Below, piece after piece: positions 34,765 to 43,921 of a stretch of 64,000 nucleotides of DNA. The stretch comes from Amphritea pacifica (lineage in GTDB: Bacteria > Pseudomonadota > Gammaproteobacteria > Pseudomonadales > Balneatricaceae), in the NCBI RefSeq assembly GCF_016924145.1, contig NZ_JAFFZO010000019.1, positions 35,533 through 99,532 on the forward strand. The letters run 5' to 3'. Within the stretch, counting starts at the first letter, position 1. Each line of letters begins with the position of its first letter. The notes beneath the pieces were generated by a model, which saw only the letters and a list, made by a program, of their open reading frames with translations, did not search any database and had not been told where the DNA came from. The position numbers and the translations under genes were made by a program.

Positions 34765-37452
34765 TTAGTTCAGCAATGCTCTGATCTCCGGCAGGCAGGA
34801 GCCGCAGTTACTGCCGCACTTCAGTTTGGCCGCCAGTTCGTCGGTGCTCGCCGCGCCCTGACTGATCGCCTGCTGGATCTGCTTTTCCCCCACCTCAAAA
34901 CAGCTGCAGATAATCGCACCGCAGTCGGTGCTGTTATCCACCGGTTTACCGGCCAGCAGAGCCATCCGTTGTGCCGCAGTACTGATCGGTTGGGCAAACT
35001 GCTTACTCAGCCAGGCGCTGTTGGGCAGAGCCTCTTTCAGATGAGCTTTTTTCAGATGAGCTTCTTTTGGATGAGCCCGGCTGGCGGCGAAAAACAGCAG
35101 TTCAGGCTGGTTGCCGTTAAAGCTTGCCAGACGATAGGCGGATGTTGAATTCAGTTCGATCCGGTCTGGGCTGATAGTGGTGATACTGGCCAGCCACTGC
35201 TGCCAGCTATCGGGTTGTTGCAGGCCTGCCAGCTCATAGCGGAATCCTTTTGTCAGGGGAACCTTACACCAGTATTCGCAGGGCAGGTCGGCGAGCTCTT
35301 TATCGCTGATCAGAATACCCCGCCAGAGGCTGTTCAGTGTGCGGATAGTGACCGGACAATACTTGGACTCGGGTTGCCCGGCAATCGGATCACAGATCGG
35401 GGCTATCAGGCTGTCCACCCGGGCCTGTGAGGTAAACTGCGCGCTCCAGTGGATCGGCATAAACAGTGAACCGGCAGGCTGCCTGTCGGTGACGTTGGCA
35501 CGCACCACACAACGGCCGAGGGCGTTGCTGACTTCCACCAGATCATTATCAGCGATCTGTTTCTGTGCGGCATCTTCAGGTGAGATCTCCACAAACGGCT
35601 GATCAATATGATTGAGCAGGCGGCTGGCTTTGCCGGTGCGGGTCATGGTGTGCCACTGATCGCGGATACGGCCGGTGTTGAGCACCAGAGGGAACTGTTC
35701 TGAGGTTCGGTTAACCGGCGCTGTCGGCGTGACAGCAACCATCCGTGCCCGGCCAGACGGAGTGTTGAACTGACCACTCTGAAACAGCCTCTTTGGGTTT
35801 AAGTTTGCTTGCTTAGCTGCTGGCCAGCGGACCGGCTGCAACTGGTTATACTGTTCTTCAGTGAGGGATTCCAGGGCGCTGATATCGAAGTAACGCCGGC
35901 CGTTATTCCTGTATCCGGAAAGGGCTGCATGCTCGGTAAATATCTGCCCCGGTGAAGTGAATTCAAAGCCCGCGTCAAACCCCATGGCCCGGGCCACGGA
36001 GCAGATAATCTGCCAGTCATGGCGGCTCTTGCCAGCGGGTTTGAGAAACCCCCGCTGCCGCGATATAACCCGTTCGGAGTTGGTGACGGTGCCGTCTTTT
36101 TCTGCCCAGCCGGTGGCGGGCAGCAGTACGTTGGCGCAGGCGGTGGTGTCGGTTTTTTCAATGCAGTCAGACACCACCACTAACTCGCAGCGTTGCAGTG
36201 CCTCGCGGACAAGATCGGCGTCAGGCAAACTGGCGACAGGGTTGGTGCCCATGATCCAGATCGCTTTGATGCGGCCATCATGCACCGCCTGGAACATATC
36301 CACCGCTTTCAATCCCTCCTGGTGGACCATGTTCGGTGCCTGCCAGAAGGTCTCAACCAGTTCGATATTAGCCGGATCACTGAAATCCATATGCGCCGCC
36401 AACTGATTGGCCAGTCCGCCGACCTCCCGTCCACCCATGGCGTTGGGCTGGCCGGTAATGGAGAAGGGCGCAGACCCCGGTTTGCCGATCTTTCCGGTAG
36501 CAAGGTGGCAGTTGATGATCGCATTGCCCTTATCGACCCCGGATGAGGACTGATTGATCCCCTGAGAGAACAGGGTGACGACTTTCTCCGTGCGGCTGAA
36601 CCAGTCATACAACAGACCCAGACCGGTTTCAGGCAGACCACAGCGTCGGGCGGATTCTGCCACACTGCCGGTCAGTTGCTTCGCCGCTAGCAGGGCGCTG
36701 TCAAAGCCCTCGGTATGGTTGTCGATAAAGGTGGAATCCAGGGCGTCATTGTCCGCCAGATAACTCAGCAGGCCGGTAAACAGATAGCCATCGCTACCGG
36801 GTTTGAGTGGCAGATGCAGATCGGCAATATCGCAGGTAGCGGTTTGCCGGGGGTCGATAACCACGATCTTCATCTCGGGGCGGGCTTTTTTGGCAGCCAC
36901 AATCCGCTGATAAATAACCGGATGTGCCCAGGCGGTGTTCGAACCGGTGAGAATCAGCAGTTCGGCCAGTTCCAGATCTTCATAGCAGCCGGGCACCAGG
37001 TCGGCACCAAAGGCCCGTTTGTGGGCCGCCACTGCAGAGGACATACAGAGGCGGGAGTTGGTATCGACATTGGCCGAGCCGATAAAGCCTTTCATCAGCT
37101 TATTGGCGACGTAATAGTCTTCGGTCAGAATCTGACCGGAGAGGTACAGTGCGACAGAGTCGGGGCCGTGCGCCTCGATGGTTTTACGAAACCCCTGGGC
37201 AACATGATCGATGGCCTGCTCCCAACTGACGCTGGCGCCATCAATCCGGGGTTCCAGCAAGCGGCCTTCCAGGCCGGTTGTTTCATGCAGGGCAGACCCT
37301 TTTACACAGAGACGCCCCTGATTGGCCGGATGATCCCGGTCGCCGCTGACCGCGATCAGCTGGTTGTCGCTGACCTCGGCGTTGACACCACAACCGACGC
37401 CACAGTAGGGGCAGGTGGTTTTAACCTGGCATGTGTCTGAGGTGTTCGTCAT
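34765..37452 (-). CDS. nasA: assimilatory nitrate reductase catalytic subunit NasA
   Basis: An 895-residue molybdopterin enzyme that reduces nitrate to nitrite in the cytoplasm. The N-terminus carries a [4Fe-4S] motif (TTCPYCGVGCGVNAEV); the centre is a Mo-bis-MGD oxidoreductase (RLCMSSAVAAHKRAFGADLV). The C-terminal domain is BFD-like with a [2Fe-2S] motif (IICSCFEVG near 845, CGSNCGSC near 880), a feature of NasA-type enzymes. A small near-repeat (EAHLKKAHLKEA) precedes that domain. It is the last gene of the nasB-nirB-nirD-nasA unit. No signal peptide, as expected. Confidence 0.96.
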   Translation of the reverse strand: MTNTSDTCQVKTTCPYCGVGCGVNAEVSDNQLIAVSGDRDHPANQGRLCVKGSALHETTGLEGRLLEPRIDGASVSWEQAIDHVAQGFRKTIEAHGPDSVALYLSGQILTEDYYVANKLMKGFIGSANVDTNSRLCMSSAVAAHKRAFGADLVPGCYEDLELAELLILTGSNTAWAHPVIYQRIVAAKKARPEMKIVVIDPRQTATCDIADLHLPLKPGSDGYLFTGLLSYLADNDALDSTFIDNHTEGFDSALLAAKQLTGSVAESARRCGLPETGLGLLYDWFSRTEKVVTLFSQGINQSSSGVDKGNAIINCHLATGKIGKPGSAPFSITGQPNAMGGREVGGLANQLAAHMDFSDPANIELVETFWQAPNMVHQEGLKAVDMFQAVHDGRIKAIWIMGTNPVASLPDADLVREALQRCELVVVSDCIEKTDTTACANVLLPATGWAEKDGTVTNSERVISRQRGFLKPAGKSRHDWQIICSVARAMGFDAGFEFTSPGQIFTEHAALSGYRNNGRRYFDISALESLTEEQYNQLQPVRWPAAKQANLNPKRLFQSGQFNTPSGRARMVAVTPTAPVNRTSEQFPLVLNTGRIRDQWHTMTRTGKASRLLNHIDQPFVEISPEDAAQKQIADNDLVEVSNALGRCVVRANVTDRQPAGSLFMPIHWSAQFTSQARVDSLIAPICDPIAGQPESKYCPVTIRTLNSLWRGILISDKELADLPCEYWCKVPLTKGFRYELAGLQQPDSWQQWLASITTISPDRIELNSTSAYRLASFNGNQPELLFFAASRAHPKEAHLKKAHLKEALPNSAWLSKQFAQPISTAAQRMALLAGKPVDNSTDCGAIICSCFEVGEKQIQQAISQGAASTDELAAKLKCGSNCGSCLPEIRALLN

Positions 37453-37523
37453 CTATCAGGGTTTCCTGTGTATCTGTTTCTCTGTTAGGGGGTTCACTCA
37501 GCGGTTAAATCAGCGCTGACATC

Positions 37524-37583
37524 AGAGCCGATATAAGAGCCGATATAAGAGCCGATATAAGAGCCGATATAAGAGCTTATATA
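37524..37583. repeat. five tandem copies of a 12-bp unit
   Basis: AGAGCCGATATA occurs four times in a row (37524, 37536, 37548, 37560), then once as AGAGCTTATATA. The last copy covers the nirD stop codon. It lies in the nirD-nasA spacer. Confidence 0.92.
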
Positions 37584-37915
37584 AGCACCTCGACCTGACC
37601 CTGCTCAATCCGGGCAGGCCACGCCTGAATGCGGGTGTTTTCATCATCCAGGCAGCGACCGGTTTTCAGGCAGAAATGCTGTTTATAAACGGGCGAGGCG
37701 ACAAACAGATCATCCCCTTTTGAACCGATCAGTCCCCGTGACAGGACATTGGCCTGGCTGAATGGGTCGTGGTTAGCAATGGCAAATACCGCTTGCTGCT
37801 TTTTGACATAAAACAGTGCCACCTGAGTGTCTGCCACCAGGGCGCAGATGCCAGAGTCAGCGATCAGATCATTTTGGCTGCATACGGCAGTCCAGTGTTT
37901 GGTAGTAGTCATCAT
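37577..37915 (-). CDS. nirD: nitrite reductase small subunit NirD
   Basis: A 112-residue Rieske-like protein that partners NirB in NADH-dependent nitrite reduction to ammonium. VAFYVKKQQAVFAIANHDPF and VASPVYKQHFCLKTGRCLDD match NirD; the Rieske cluster ligands are incomplete, which is normal for this subunit. It follows nirB by 13 bp. Confidence 0.93.
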   Translation of the reverse strand: MMTTTKHWTAVCSQNDLIADSGICALVADTQVALFYVKKQQAVFAIANHDPFSQANVLSRGLIGSKGDDLFVASPVYKQHFCLKTGRCLDDENTRIQAWPARIEQGQVEVLI

Positions 37916-37928
37916 TCTTTCCTCTGTA

Positions 37929-40475
37929 TCAGCTCACCAGTTTGATCGGTTCGGCCTCAACCTCAGCCTTTTCCTGCGGAGTTGCCGGGCGAATTTGCTG
38001 GCGCTCCTCGACAAATACGACGTTGCTGTCTGGGGCTTCTGAGTTAACGAAATGGCGGAACCGCTTCAGCGCTTGCGGGCTTTCCAGGGTGGTTTTCCAC
38101 TCGCACTGATAGGTGGATACAACATGGGCCATCTGTTGTTCCAGCTCCTCGCCCAGGCTCAGGCTGTCGTTGATAATCACCTGACGCAGGTAGTCCAGCC
38201 CGCCCTCCATATTTTCCATCCAGACGGAGGTGCGCTGCAGGCGGTCCGCGGTCTTGATGTAAAACATCAGGATGCGGTCGATGTAGCGGATCAGGGTGTC
38301 ACGGTCGAGGTCGGTGGCAAACAGGTCGCCGTGGCGGGGTTTCATGCCACCGTTGCCGCAGACATACAGGTTCCAGCCTTTTTCGGTGGCGATCACGCCG
38401 ATATCCTTGCTCTGCGCTTCAGCGCACTCGCGGGTGCAGCCGGACACGGCAAACTTGATCTTGTGCGGCGCACGCAGCCCCTTGTAACGGTTTTCCAGAT
38501 CGATCGCCAGACCGACACTGTCATCCACCCCGAAACGGCACCAGGTGCTGCCAACACAGGATTTAACGGTTCGCAGGGATTTGCCGTAAGCGTGGCCGGT
38601 TTCAAAGCCTGCCTCGATCAGCTCCTGCCAGATATCCGGCAGTTGCTCCAGCCTGGCACCGAACAGGTCAACCCGCTGACCGCCGGTGATCTTACTGTAG
38701 AGGTTATATTTCTTCGCTACCTGACCCAGTACAATCAGCTTGTCGGCGGTAATTTCACCACCGGCGACCCGGGGCACCACCGAATAGGTGCCATCTTTCT
38801 GCATGTTCGCCATAAAGGTGTCATTGGTATCCTGCAGGCTGACGTTTTGCTCCGTCAGGATGTAATCGTTCCAGCAGGACGCCAGAATACTGCCCACCGC
38901 AGGGCGGCAGATTTCACAACCATGGCCGCGGCCATGTTGCTCCAGCAGCTCATCGAAACTGCGGATCTCTTCAATGCGGATGATGTTGTACAGATCCTGA
39001 CGGGTATAAGGGAAGTGCTCGCACAGATCACGATTAACTTCGACCCCCATCTCCTCCAGTTCATGGTTTACCAGATCGGTCAGCAGGGCCGAACAGCCGC
39101 CACAGCCGGTAGCCGCTTTGGTGGTTCCTTTGACATCGGCCAGGGTGCAACAGCCGCCATCCAGCGCCATGCGGACATCGGCTTTGCTGACATCGTGACA
39201 GGAGCAGATCTGGGCGGTTTCCGGCAGCGCCGCAACCCCCAGGCCGGTTTGTTTGTCGTCGCCGCGGTTGGGCAAAATCAGCGTGTCCGGGTATTCCGGC
39301 AGGTGGATACCGTTGAGCATATACTGCAGCAGCGTGCCGTACTGTTCAGCATCACCCACCAGAATAGCGCCCAGCAGTAGCTTACCGTCCTCTGACACCA
39401 CCAGTTTTTTGTACACTTCGGCACGCTCATCGACAAAGCTGTACACCCGAGCTCCAGGCGTCTGGCCGTGGGCATCGCCAATACTGGCAACATCGACCCC
39501 CATCAGTTTCAGCTTGGTGCTCATATCGGCACCGGTGAAACTGTCGCTTCCACCGGTCAGGTGAGACACCGCGACTTTGGCCATCTGGTTGCCGGGTGCC
39601 ACCAGGCCGAATATCTGTCCGTTCCACAGGGCGCACTCACCGATGGCATAGATCGAGGGGTCGGAGGTCTGGCAGTTGTTATTGATCACGATACCGCCGC
39701 GCTCGCCTACCTCCAGATCAGATTGACGGGCCAGTTCATCCCGGGGACGGATGCCGGCAGAGAACAGGATCAGATCGGTCTCCAGCACCTCGCCATCGGC
39801 AAAGTTCATTTTGTGGAAACACTGTTCGCCGTCATCGATCAGTTGAGTATTCTTTTGCGTATGCACGCTCACGCCCAAAGCTTCGATCTTCTGCCGCAAC
39901 ATGGCACCGCCGCCATTATCCAGCTGCACCGCCATCAGTCGTGGGGCAAACTCCACTACATGGGTTTCCAGGCCAAGGTCGGTGAGCGCTTTAGCCGCTT
40001 CCAGCCCCAGCAGGCCGCCACCGACAACGGTGCCCACGCGGGATTTTCTGGCCGCTTCGGCAATCGCATCGAGATCGTCAATGGTACGGTACACCAGACA
40101 CTGTTGACGGTCGTGGCCGGGTACCGGAGGCACGAACGGATAGGAACCGGTCGCCAGCACCAGCTTGTCGTAGCTCAGTTCGCGGCCTTTGTCGGTGGTC
40201 ACCGATTTATACCCTCTGTCGATCCCGGTAACGGTTTCACCGGTGAGTACATTCAGTCCCCAGCTGCGGTAGAGATCCGTATTCCCCATCGCCAGGTCTT
40301 CAGCGGTCGCCCCGGAGAAGTAAGCGCTCAGATGCACCCGGTCATAGGCCAGTCGGCTTTCTTCACAGAACACGGTGACTTCAAAATTATCCAACTGACC
40401 ACTATCGGCCAGGCTCTGCAGAAATTGGTGGCCAACCATACCGTTGCCGGCGATTACCAGTTTTGTTTTACTCAT
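37929..40475 (-). CDS. nirB: nitrite reductase large subunit NirB
   Basis: An 848-residue siroheme enzyme reducing nitrite to ammonium with NADH. In order: FAD/NAD domain (LVIAGNGMVGHQFLQSLADS); a BFD-like [2Fe-2S] domain (CSCHDVSKADVRMALDGGC, CGGC); then the siroheme/[4Fe-4S] half with CVGSTWCRFGVDD and SGCTRECAEAQSKD. The ATG at 40475 follows AGGAGC and overlaps the upstream stop as ATGA, so nasB and nirB are coupled. An eight-residue longer start is open but less likely. Confidence 0.96.
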   Translation of the reverse strand: MSKTKLVIAGNGMVGHQFLQSLADSGQLDNFEVTVFCEESRLAYDRVHLSAYFSGATAEDLAMGNTDLYRSWGLNVLTGETVTGIDRGYKSVTTDKGRELSYDKLVLATGSYPFVPPVPGHDRQQCLVYRTIDDLDAIAEAARKSRVGTVVGGGLLGLEAAKALTDLGLETHVVEFAPRLMAVQLDNGGGAMLRQKIEALGVSVHTQKNTQLIDDGEQCFHKMNFADGEVLETDLILFSAGIRPRDELARQSDLEVGERGGIVINNNCQTSDPSIYAIGECALWNGQIFGLVAPGNQMAKVAVSHLTGGSDSFTGADMSTKLKLMGVDVASIGDAHGQTPGARVYSFVDERAEVYKKLVVSEDGKLLLGAILVGDAEQYGTLLQYMLNGIHLPEYPDTLILPNRGDDKQTGLGVAALPETAQICSCHDVSKADVRMALDGGCCTLADVKGTTKAATGCGGCSALLTDLVNHELEEMGVEVNRDLCEHFPYTRQDLYNIIRIEEIRSFDELLEQHGRGHGCEICRPAVGSILASCWNDYILTEQNVSLQDTNDTFMANMQKDGTYSVVPRVAGGEITADKLIVLGQVAKKYNLYSKITGGQRVDLFGARLEQLPDIWQELIEAGFETGHAYGKSLRTVKSCVGSTWCRFGVDDSVGLAIDLENRYKGLRAPHKIKFAVSGCTRECAEAQSKDIGVIATEKGWNLYVCGNGGMKPRHGDLFATDLDRDTLIRYIDRILMFYIKTADRLQRTSVWMENMEGGLDYLRQVIINDSLSLGEELEQQMAHVVSTYQCEWKTTLESPQALKRFRHFVNSEAPDSNVVFVEERQQIRPATPQEKAEVEAEPIKLVS

Positions 40476-41839
40476 GAGGTTGCTCCTGTTGCCAGACATA
40501 ATTCAGGTGCTGAAGTCCGGATCTCTTCTACACCGACAGGGGTTAATTGGGGGATCGATTCAGCTTCGCAGTAGCGCCGGCCAAAAATCAGGTCCGGCGT
40601 CAGGTGCTCAACCTGTTGCTGGGTCTGAATCAGTTCGAAGTACCAGTTACCATCATTCACAGCGCCATAGAGCACGGCGCCGGTGAGTCTCTGGTCACGG
40701 AAAATCAGTTTTCGATAGGTGCCGCTGGTGAGGTCCTGACAGATCACCGACTCGCTTTCCGGGCTGTCGAGAAACTCACCGGCGGAAAACAGGTCAATGC
40801 CTGAAACCTTCAGTTTGGTGGCACAGGGCTGCACCCGGAAAAGGCTGTCTGAGGTGCGGCACAACTGGTCTGCCAAAACGGTTGCCTGATCCCACAGGGG
40901 GGCAACCAGGCCGAAGGTGTGGCTGCCGAACTGGGTGCATTCTCCCAGGGCATATACATTCGGATGAGAGCTCTGCAGCCGGTCATTGACCAGCACCCCT
41001 TTGTCGCAATCGATTCCGCTGACCTTAGCCAGCTTGTGATTGGGCGTGATACCGATGGCGATAACGGCCAGTCCGGTGTGTATCACCGAATCATCACTCA
41101 GGGTTACCTGCTGAAGTGTTTCCGGGCGTGGGTGCACTTCGCTTTTTGAACCTCCAGAGAGGTAGGCAGAGTTCTCATCAGAAGATACCTGACCGGAGAA
41201 CTGGCTGATTTCAGCATTCAGCCGGAAGGTGATGCCGCGTGCTTCCAGCGACTGTTGCAACATTTTGCCTGCTGCGGGATCCAGCTGTCGGTTCAGCAGC
41301 CAGCCACCGCGATGGATAACGGTGACCTCCAGCCCCTGTTGACGCAAGCCCCAGGCGGCTTCAAGTCCCAGTAATCCACCGCCGATCACCGTAGCATGCC
41401 GGGTATTGCTGACTTTGCTCATGATGCGGTCAATGTCATCGAGATTGCGGAAGCTCAGGATGCCATCCAGATCACAGTTCCGGGCTGCGGGAGGGATTAC
41501 CGGTTCAGACCCGGTGGCCAGCACCAGTTTGTCATAGCTAAAGAGGCTGCCGCTTTGACAGGTCAGGGTCTGGGTTGCCGTATCGATTGCGATAACCGGG
41601 TCGCCACTGTGAAGGGTGATACTGTTTTCCTGATACCACTGCTCTGAATGGGTGATAATCTCATCTGCTCTGATCTCTCCGGCGAGTACGGGCGAGAGCA
41701 TTATGCGGTTGTAATTGGCATAACCCTCAGCGCCGAATACGGTGATCCGGTAGAGATCCGGATCCCGTTTCAGAATCTCGTCCAGCAATCGGCCGCATGC
41801 CATGCCGTTGCCAATAATGATGAGATGAGCTTTAGCCAT
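40472..41839 (-). CDS. NasB-like FAD/NAD(P)H oxidoreductase of nitrate assimilation
   Basis: A 455-residue pyridine nucleotide-disulphide oxidoreductase resembling the NirB N-terminal half. It starts AHLIIIGNGMACGRLLDEIL (FAD), has HATVIGGGLLGLEAAWGLRQ (NAD) and VYALGECTQFG. It has no [2Fe-2S] BFD domain. Its place at the head of the nirBD-nasA unit suggests it passes electrons from NADH to NasA, as NasB does elsewhere. The open frame extends 35 residues upstream through the leader hairpin; the ATG at 41839, just after the U-run, is the natural start. Confidence 0.86.
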   Translation of the reverse strand: MAKAHLIIIGNGMACGRLLDEILKRDPDLYRITVFGAEGYANYNRIMLSPVLAGEIRADEIITHSEQWYQENSITLHSGDPVIAIDTATQTLTCQSGSLFSYDKLVLATGSEPVIPPAARNCDLDGILSFRNLDDIDRIMSKVSNTRHATVIGGGLLGLEAAWGLRQQGLEVTVIHRGGWLLNRQLDPAAGKMLQQSLEARGITFRLNAEISQFSGQVSSDENSAYLSGGSKSEVHPRPETLQQVTLSDDSVIHTGLAVIAIGITPNHKLAKVSGIDCDKGVLVNDRLQSSHPNVYALGECTQFGSHTFGLVAPLWDQATVLADQLCRTSDSLFRVQPCATKLKVSGIDLFSAGEFLDSPESESVICQDLTSGTYRKLIFRDQRLTGAVLYGAVNDGNWYFELIQTQQQVEHLTPDLIFGRRYCEAESIPQLTPVGVEEIRTSAPELCLATGATS

Positions 41840-41850
41840 AAAAAAAATCC

Positions 41851-41910
41851 AAAAAAAAATGGCATTCACCAACCAGTACGAGTGCGAAGTACTGGAGGAT
41901 GAACACCATT
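41851..41910 (-). promoter_or_regulatory. leader terminator/attenuator before the nasB-nirBD-nasA operon
   Basis: On the minus strand, a stem of about 13 bp (AATGGTGTTCATC with GGTGAATGCCATT, some G-U pairs) encloses a second 7-bp stem CCAGTAC/GTACTGG. The whole is followed by nine T, then GGA and eight more T, directly before the start codon. This is an intrinsic terminator inside the leader, so expression needs antitermination. NasR/NasT-type control is known for nas operons. I could not find the paired hexaloop hairpins expected for those RNA-binding proteins. Confidence 0.78.
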
Positions 41911-41953
41911 GTCCAAAAAAATATGAGAAGCCTAAGATAGGCATATCAGATAA

Positions 41954-41969
41954 TGCAGATGCTATGCCA
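41954..41969 (-). promoter_or_regulatory. sigma-54 promoter of the nasB-nirBD-nasA operon
   Basis: On the minus strand TGGCATAGCATCTGCA matches the sigma-54 consensus well (TGGCA at -24, CTGCA at -12, correct spacing). It lies about 45 bp before the leader hairpin. NtrC is the likely activator. Confidence 0.8.
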
Positions 41970-42098
41970 TTTATTTTTTAGTCTTTTAAAAATAATTAGT
42001 TACAGTTGTTCTGGTGATTATTTAGTCATCCAGAAGGTCTTTTTCGTGCACCAATAATGCTAATCTGGTCGAATACCGCACCTTTGTGGTGCCACGAT

Positions 42099-43853
42099 TT
42101 AGCGGGTGTACAGATACAGCAGCACCAGATCAGACATCAGCAACAGCAGACAGAATATCTGCCATACCAGCAGTGGGTTTTTCCTGATCAGCGGCTGCTT
42201 GCTGATATCCGCCGCCAGCTTCTGATTGGGGGTGGTAAAGTCCTGAATAAATTCCGACAGCGCCTGATAGCGATGCACCGGGTTGGGTTGCAGGGCTTTC
42301 TGCAGGCAGCCTTCCATCCACAGTGGCAGGTCTCTGCGCTGGTGGATCGCGGGCCGGTAACTGAGTTCGGTATAGTTGGCGATGCTGACCTGCTTAACCG
42401 AGTGCTCCTTAAACGGCAGTGTGCCCGTGAGCATTTCGTAGCTGATGACCGCCAGAGAGAAAAGGTCCGAGCGGAAGCTGCCTTTTTGTCCCATCAGGTA
42501 TTCAGGGGCGATATAGTTGACCGACCCCTGGGGCACCGACTTATCCAGTGGTGAGCCCAGTTCGTTGATGCCGGCGATCAGCACCGTTCCGAAATCCAGA
42601 ATTTTAACCTGGCCATCCCGGTTGAGCATGATGTTTTCAGGCTTCAGATCCTGATGCACCATATCCTGCCGCTGGAAGGCGCGCAGTCCTTTGATCGCCT
42701 GTTGAATAATCGGGGGCACCAGATCGGGAGAGGGGTGTGGATGATCATCCATCCACTGCCGCAGATTTACCCCCTCTATATACTCTCCTAAATAATAGAG
42801 GAAGCGTTTTTCCCCCGCTGGACTGAAGGTTTTCATCACATTAGGGTGGTTTAGCTGTTGGCCAACCCACTCCTCACGCACGAAGCCGTCGAGATAGAGC
42901 GGGTCATCGTCAAAGTTGACGGAGGGGGCTTTGAGGGTGTAAATCTGGCCACTGCTGAGTTCCCGGACTTTGTACATATGGCTGCGGGTACCACTGAAAA
43001 TAATATCCAGTACCTCATAGTCGTCGATTCTGTTACCCACCTTCATGACCGGCGGGATCGGTAAGCGGGTCAGTCTTCGGTGACTTTCATCCAGCGTCTC
43101 AGCTGGCAACTGATCCACCCGTACCAGCAGCACGGTGAGATTGTCATCGCTGCCGTTTGCCAGGGCCTGCTCAACGATGCGCTTTGCTACCGTTTCAAGG
43201 CTGTCTTGCTGAATATGGCTTAGCAGCGCCTTCAACTGGTTCACACTGAGATATTCATGAACGCCATCGGTACTCAACAGCAACAGATCGCCGTTGATCA
43301 GATCCTGCTGCGAAAAATCAACTTCAAGATGCCGGTCAGCGCCCAGTGCCCGGGACAGATAGTTACGCCCCCGTTCCGTGCGGCTGTGATCGTTGGTGAG
43401 CTGTTCCAGCTGCTGATTGCGCCACTGATAGATGCGGGAGTCCCCGACATGAAAGGTGTACAGCGTACTGGACTTAATGATCAGTGCCGAAAAAGTTGTC
43501 AGCATACTGTCGCGGTGTGCCGGGAGGACGTTGTTCTGCTGATGCAGCCAGCTGTTTAGCCCGGTCACCACCCGTGAAACCGACTGTTTAACACTCCAGC
43601 TGTGCGGGGTGCTGAAATAATCCTCAATAAAACTGGTCACAGAGGTCTGACTGGCGATATGCGAATCCTGACAGCTGCTGACACCATCGGCAATGGCGGC
43701 GGCTGCCCCTTTAAAGCGGCGGCTGTTGTTGTCCGGCGGCTGGTGAGCGGCGAAGGCATCCTGATTGACCGGTTTTTGTCCTGCGGTTGAATAGCCGCCA
43801 AAGCTAACTTTAAGGTCAGCAGAGGCTTTCTGCGGGCGTTGCTGTGCGGTCAT
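42099..43853 (-). CDS. PP2C phosphatase - Ser/Thr kinase fusion protein with C-terminal membrane anchor
   Basis: A 584-residue fusion. Residues 10-245 are a PP2C-type phosphatase (GAAAAIADGVSSCQDSHIAS, GDLLLLSTDGVHEYLS, SDDNLTVLLVRVD). Residues 270-540 are a Hanks-type kinase, with Lys in YTLKAPS, catalytic HQDLKPENIMLN and the DFG in KILDFGTVL. The C-terminus has one membrane segment (LVWQIFCLLLLMSDLVLLYL). It is 69 bp downstream of the nitrate transporter gene and very likely co-transcribed. Such fusions recur in nitrate assimilation clusters of gammaproteobacteria; the phosphorylated target is unknown. Confidence 0.9.
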   Translation of the reverse strand: MTAQQRPQKASADLKVSFGGYSTAGQKPVNQDAFAAHQPPDNNSRRFKGAAAAIADGVSSCQDSHIASQTSVTSFIEDYFSTPHSWSVKQSVSRVVTGLNSWLHQQNNVLPAHRDSMLTTFSALIIKSSTLYTFHVGDSRIYQWRNQQLEQLTNDHSRTERGRNYLSRALGADRHLEVDFSQQDLINGDLLLLSTDGVHEYLSVNQLKALLSHIQQDSLETVAKRIVEQALANGSDDNLTVLLVRVDQLPAETLDESHRRLTRLPIPPVMKVGNRIDDYEVLDIIFSGTRSHMYKVRELSSGQIYTLKAPSVNFDDDPLYLDGFVREEWVGQQLNHPNVMKTFSPAGEKRFLYYLGEYIEGVNLRQWMDDHPHPSPDLVPPIIQQAIKGLRAFQRQDMVHQDLKPENIMLNRDGQVKILDFGTVLIAGINELGSPLDKSVPQGSVNYIAPEYLMGQKGSFRSDLFSLAVISYEMLTGTLPFKEHSVKQVSIANYTELSYRPAIHQRRDLPLWMEGCLQKALQPNPVHRYQALSEFIQDFTTPNQKLAADISKQPLIRKNPLLVWQIFCLLLLMSDLVLLYLYTR

Positions 43854-43921
43854 ACTTTCACCTGTAATAGGGGTGCTGTCCCGATACTGTTCGAAAACAA
43901 TACCCGGACAGCGGTGCTTCT

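Noticed and set aside
39468-40574. Long plus-strand open frames opposite nirB
   Set aside because: They are antisense shadows of a high-confidence gene, with no ribosome sites or family resemblance.
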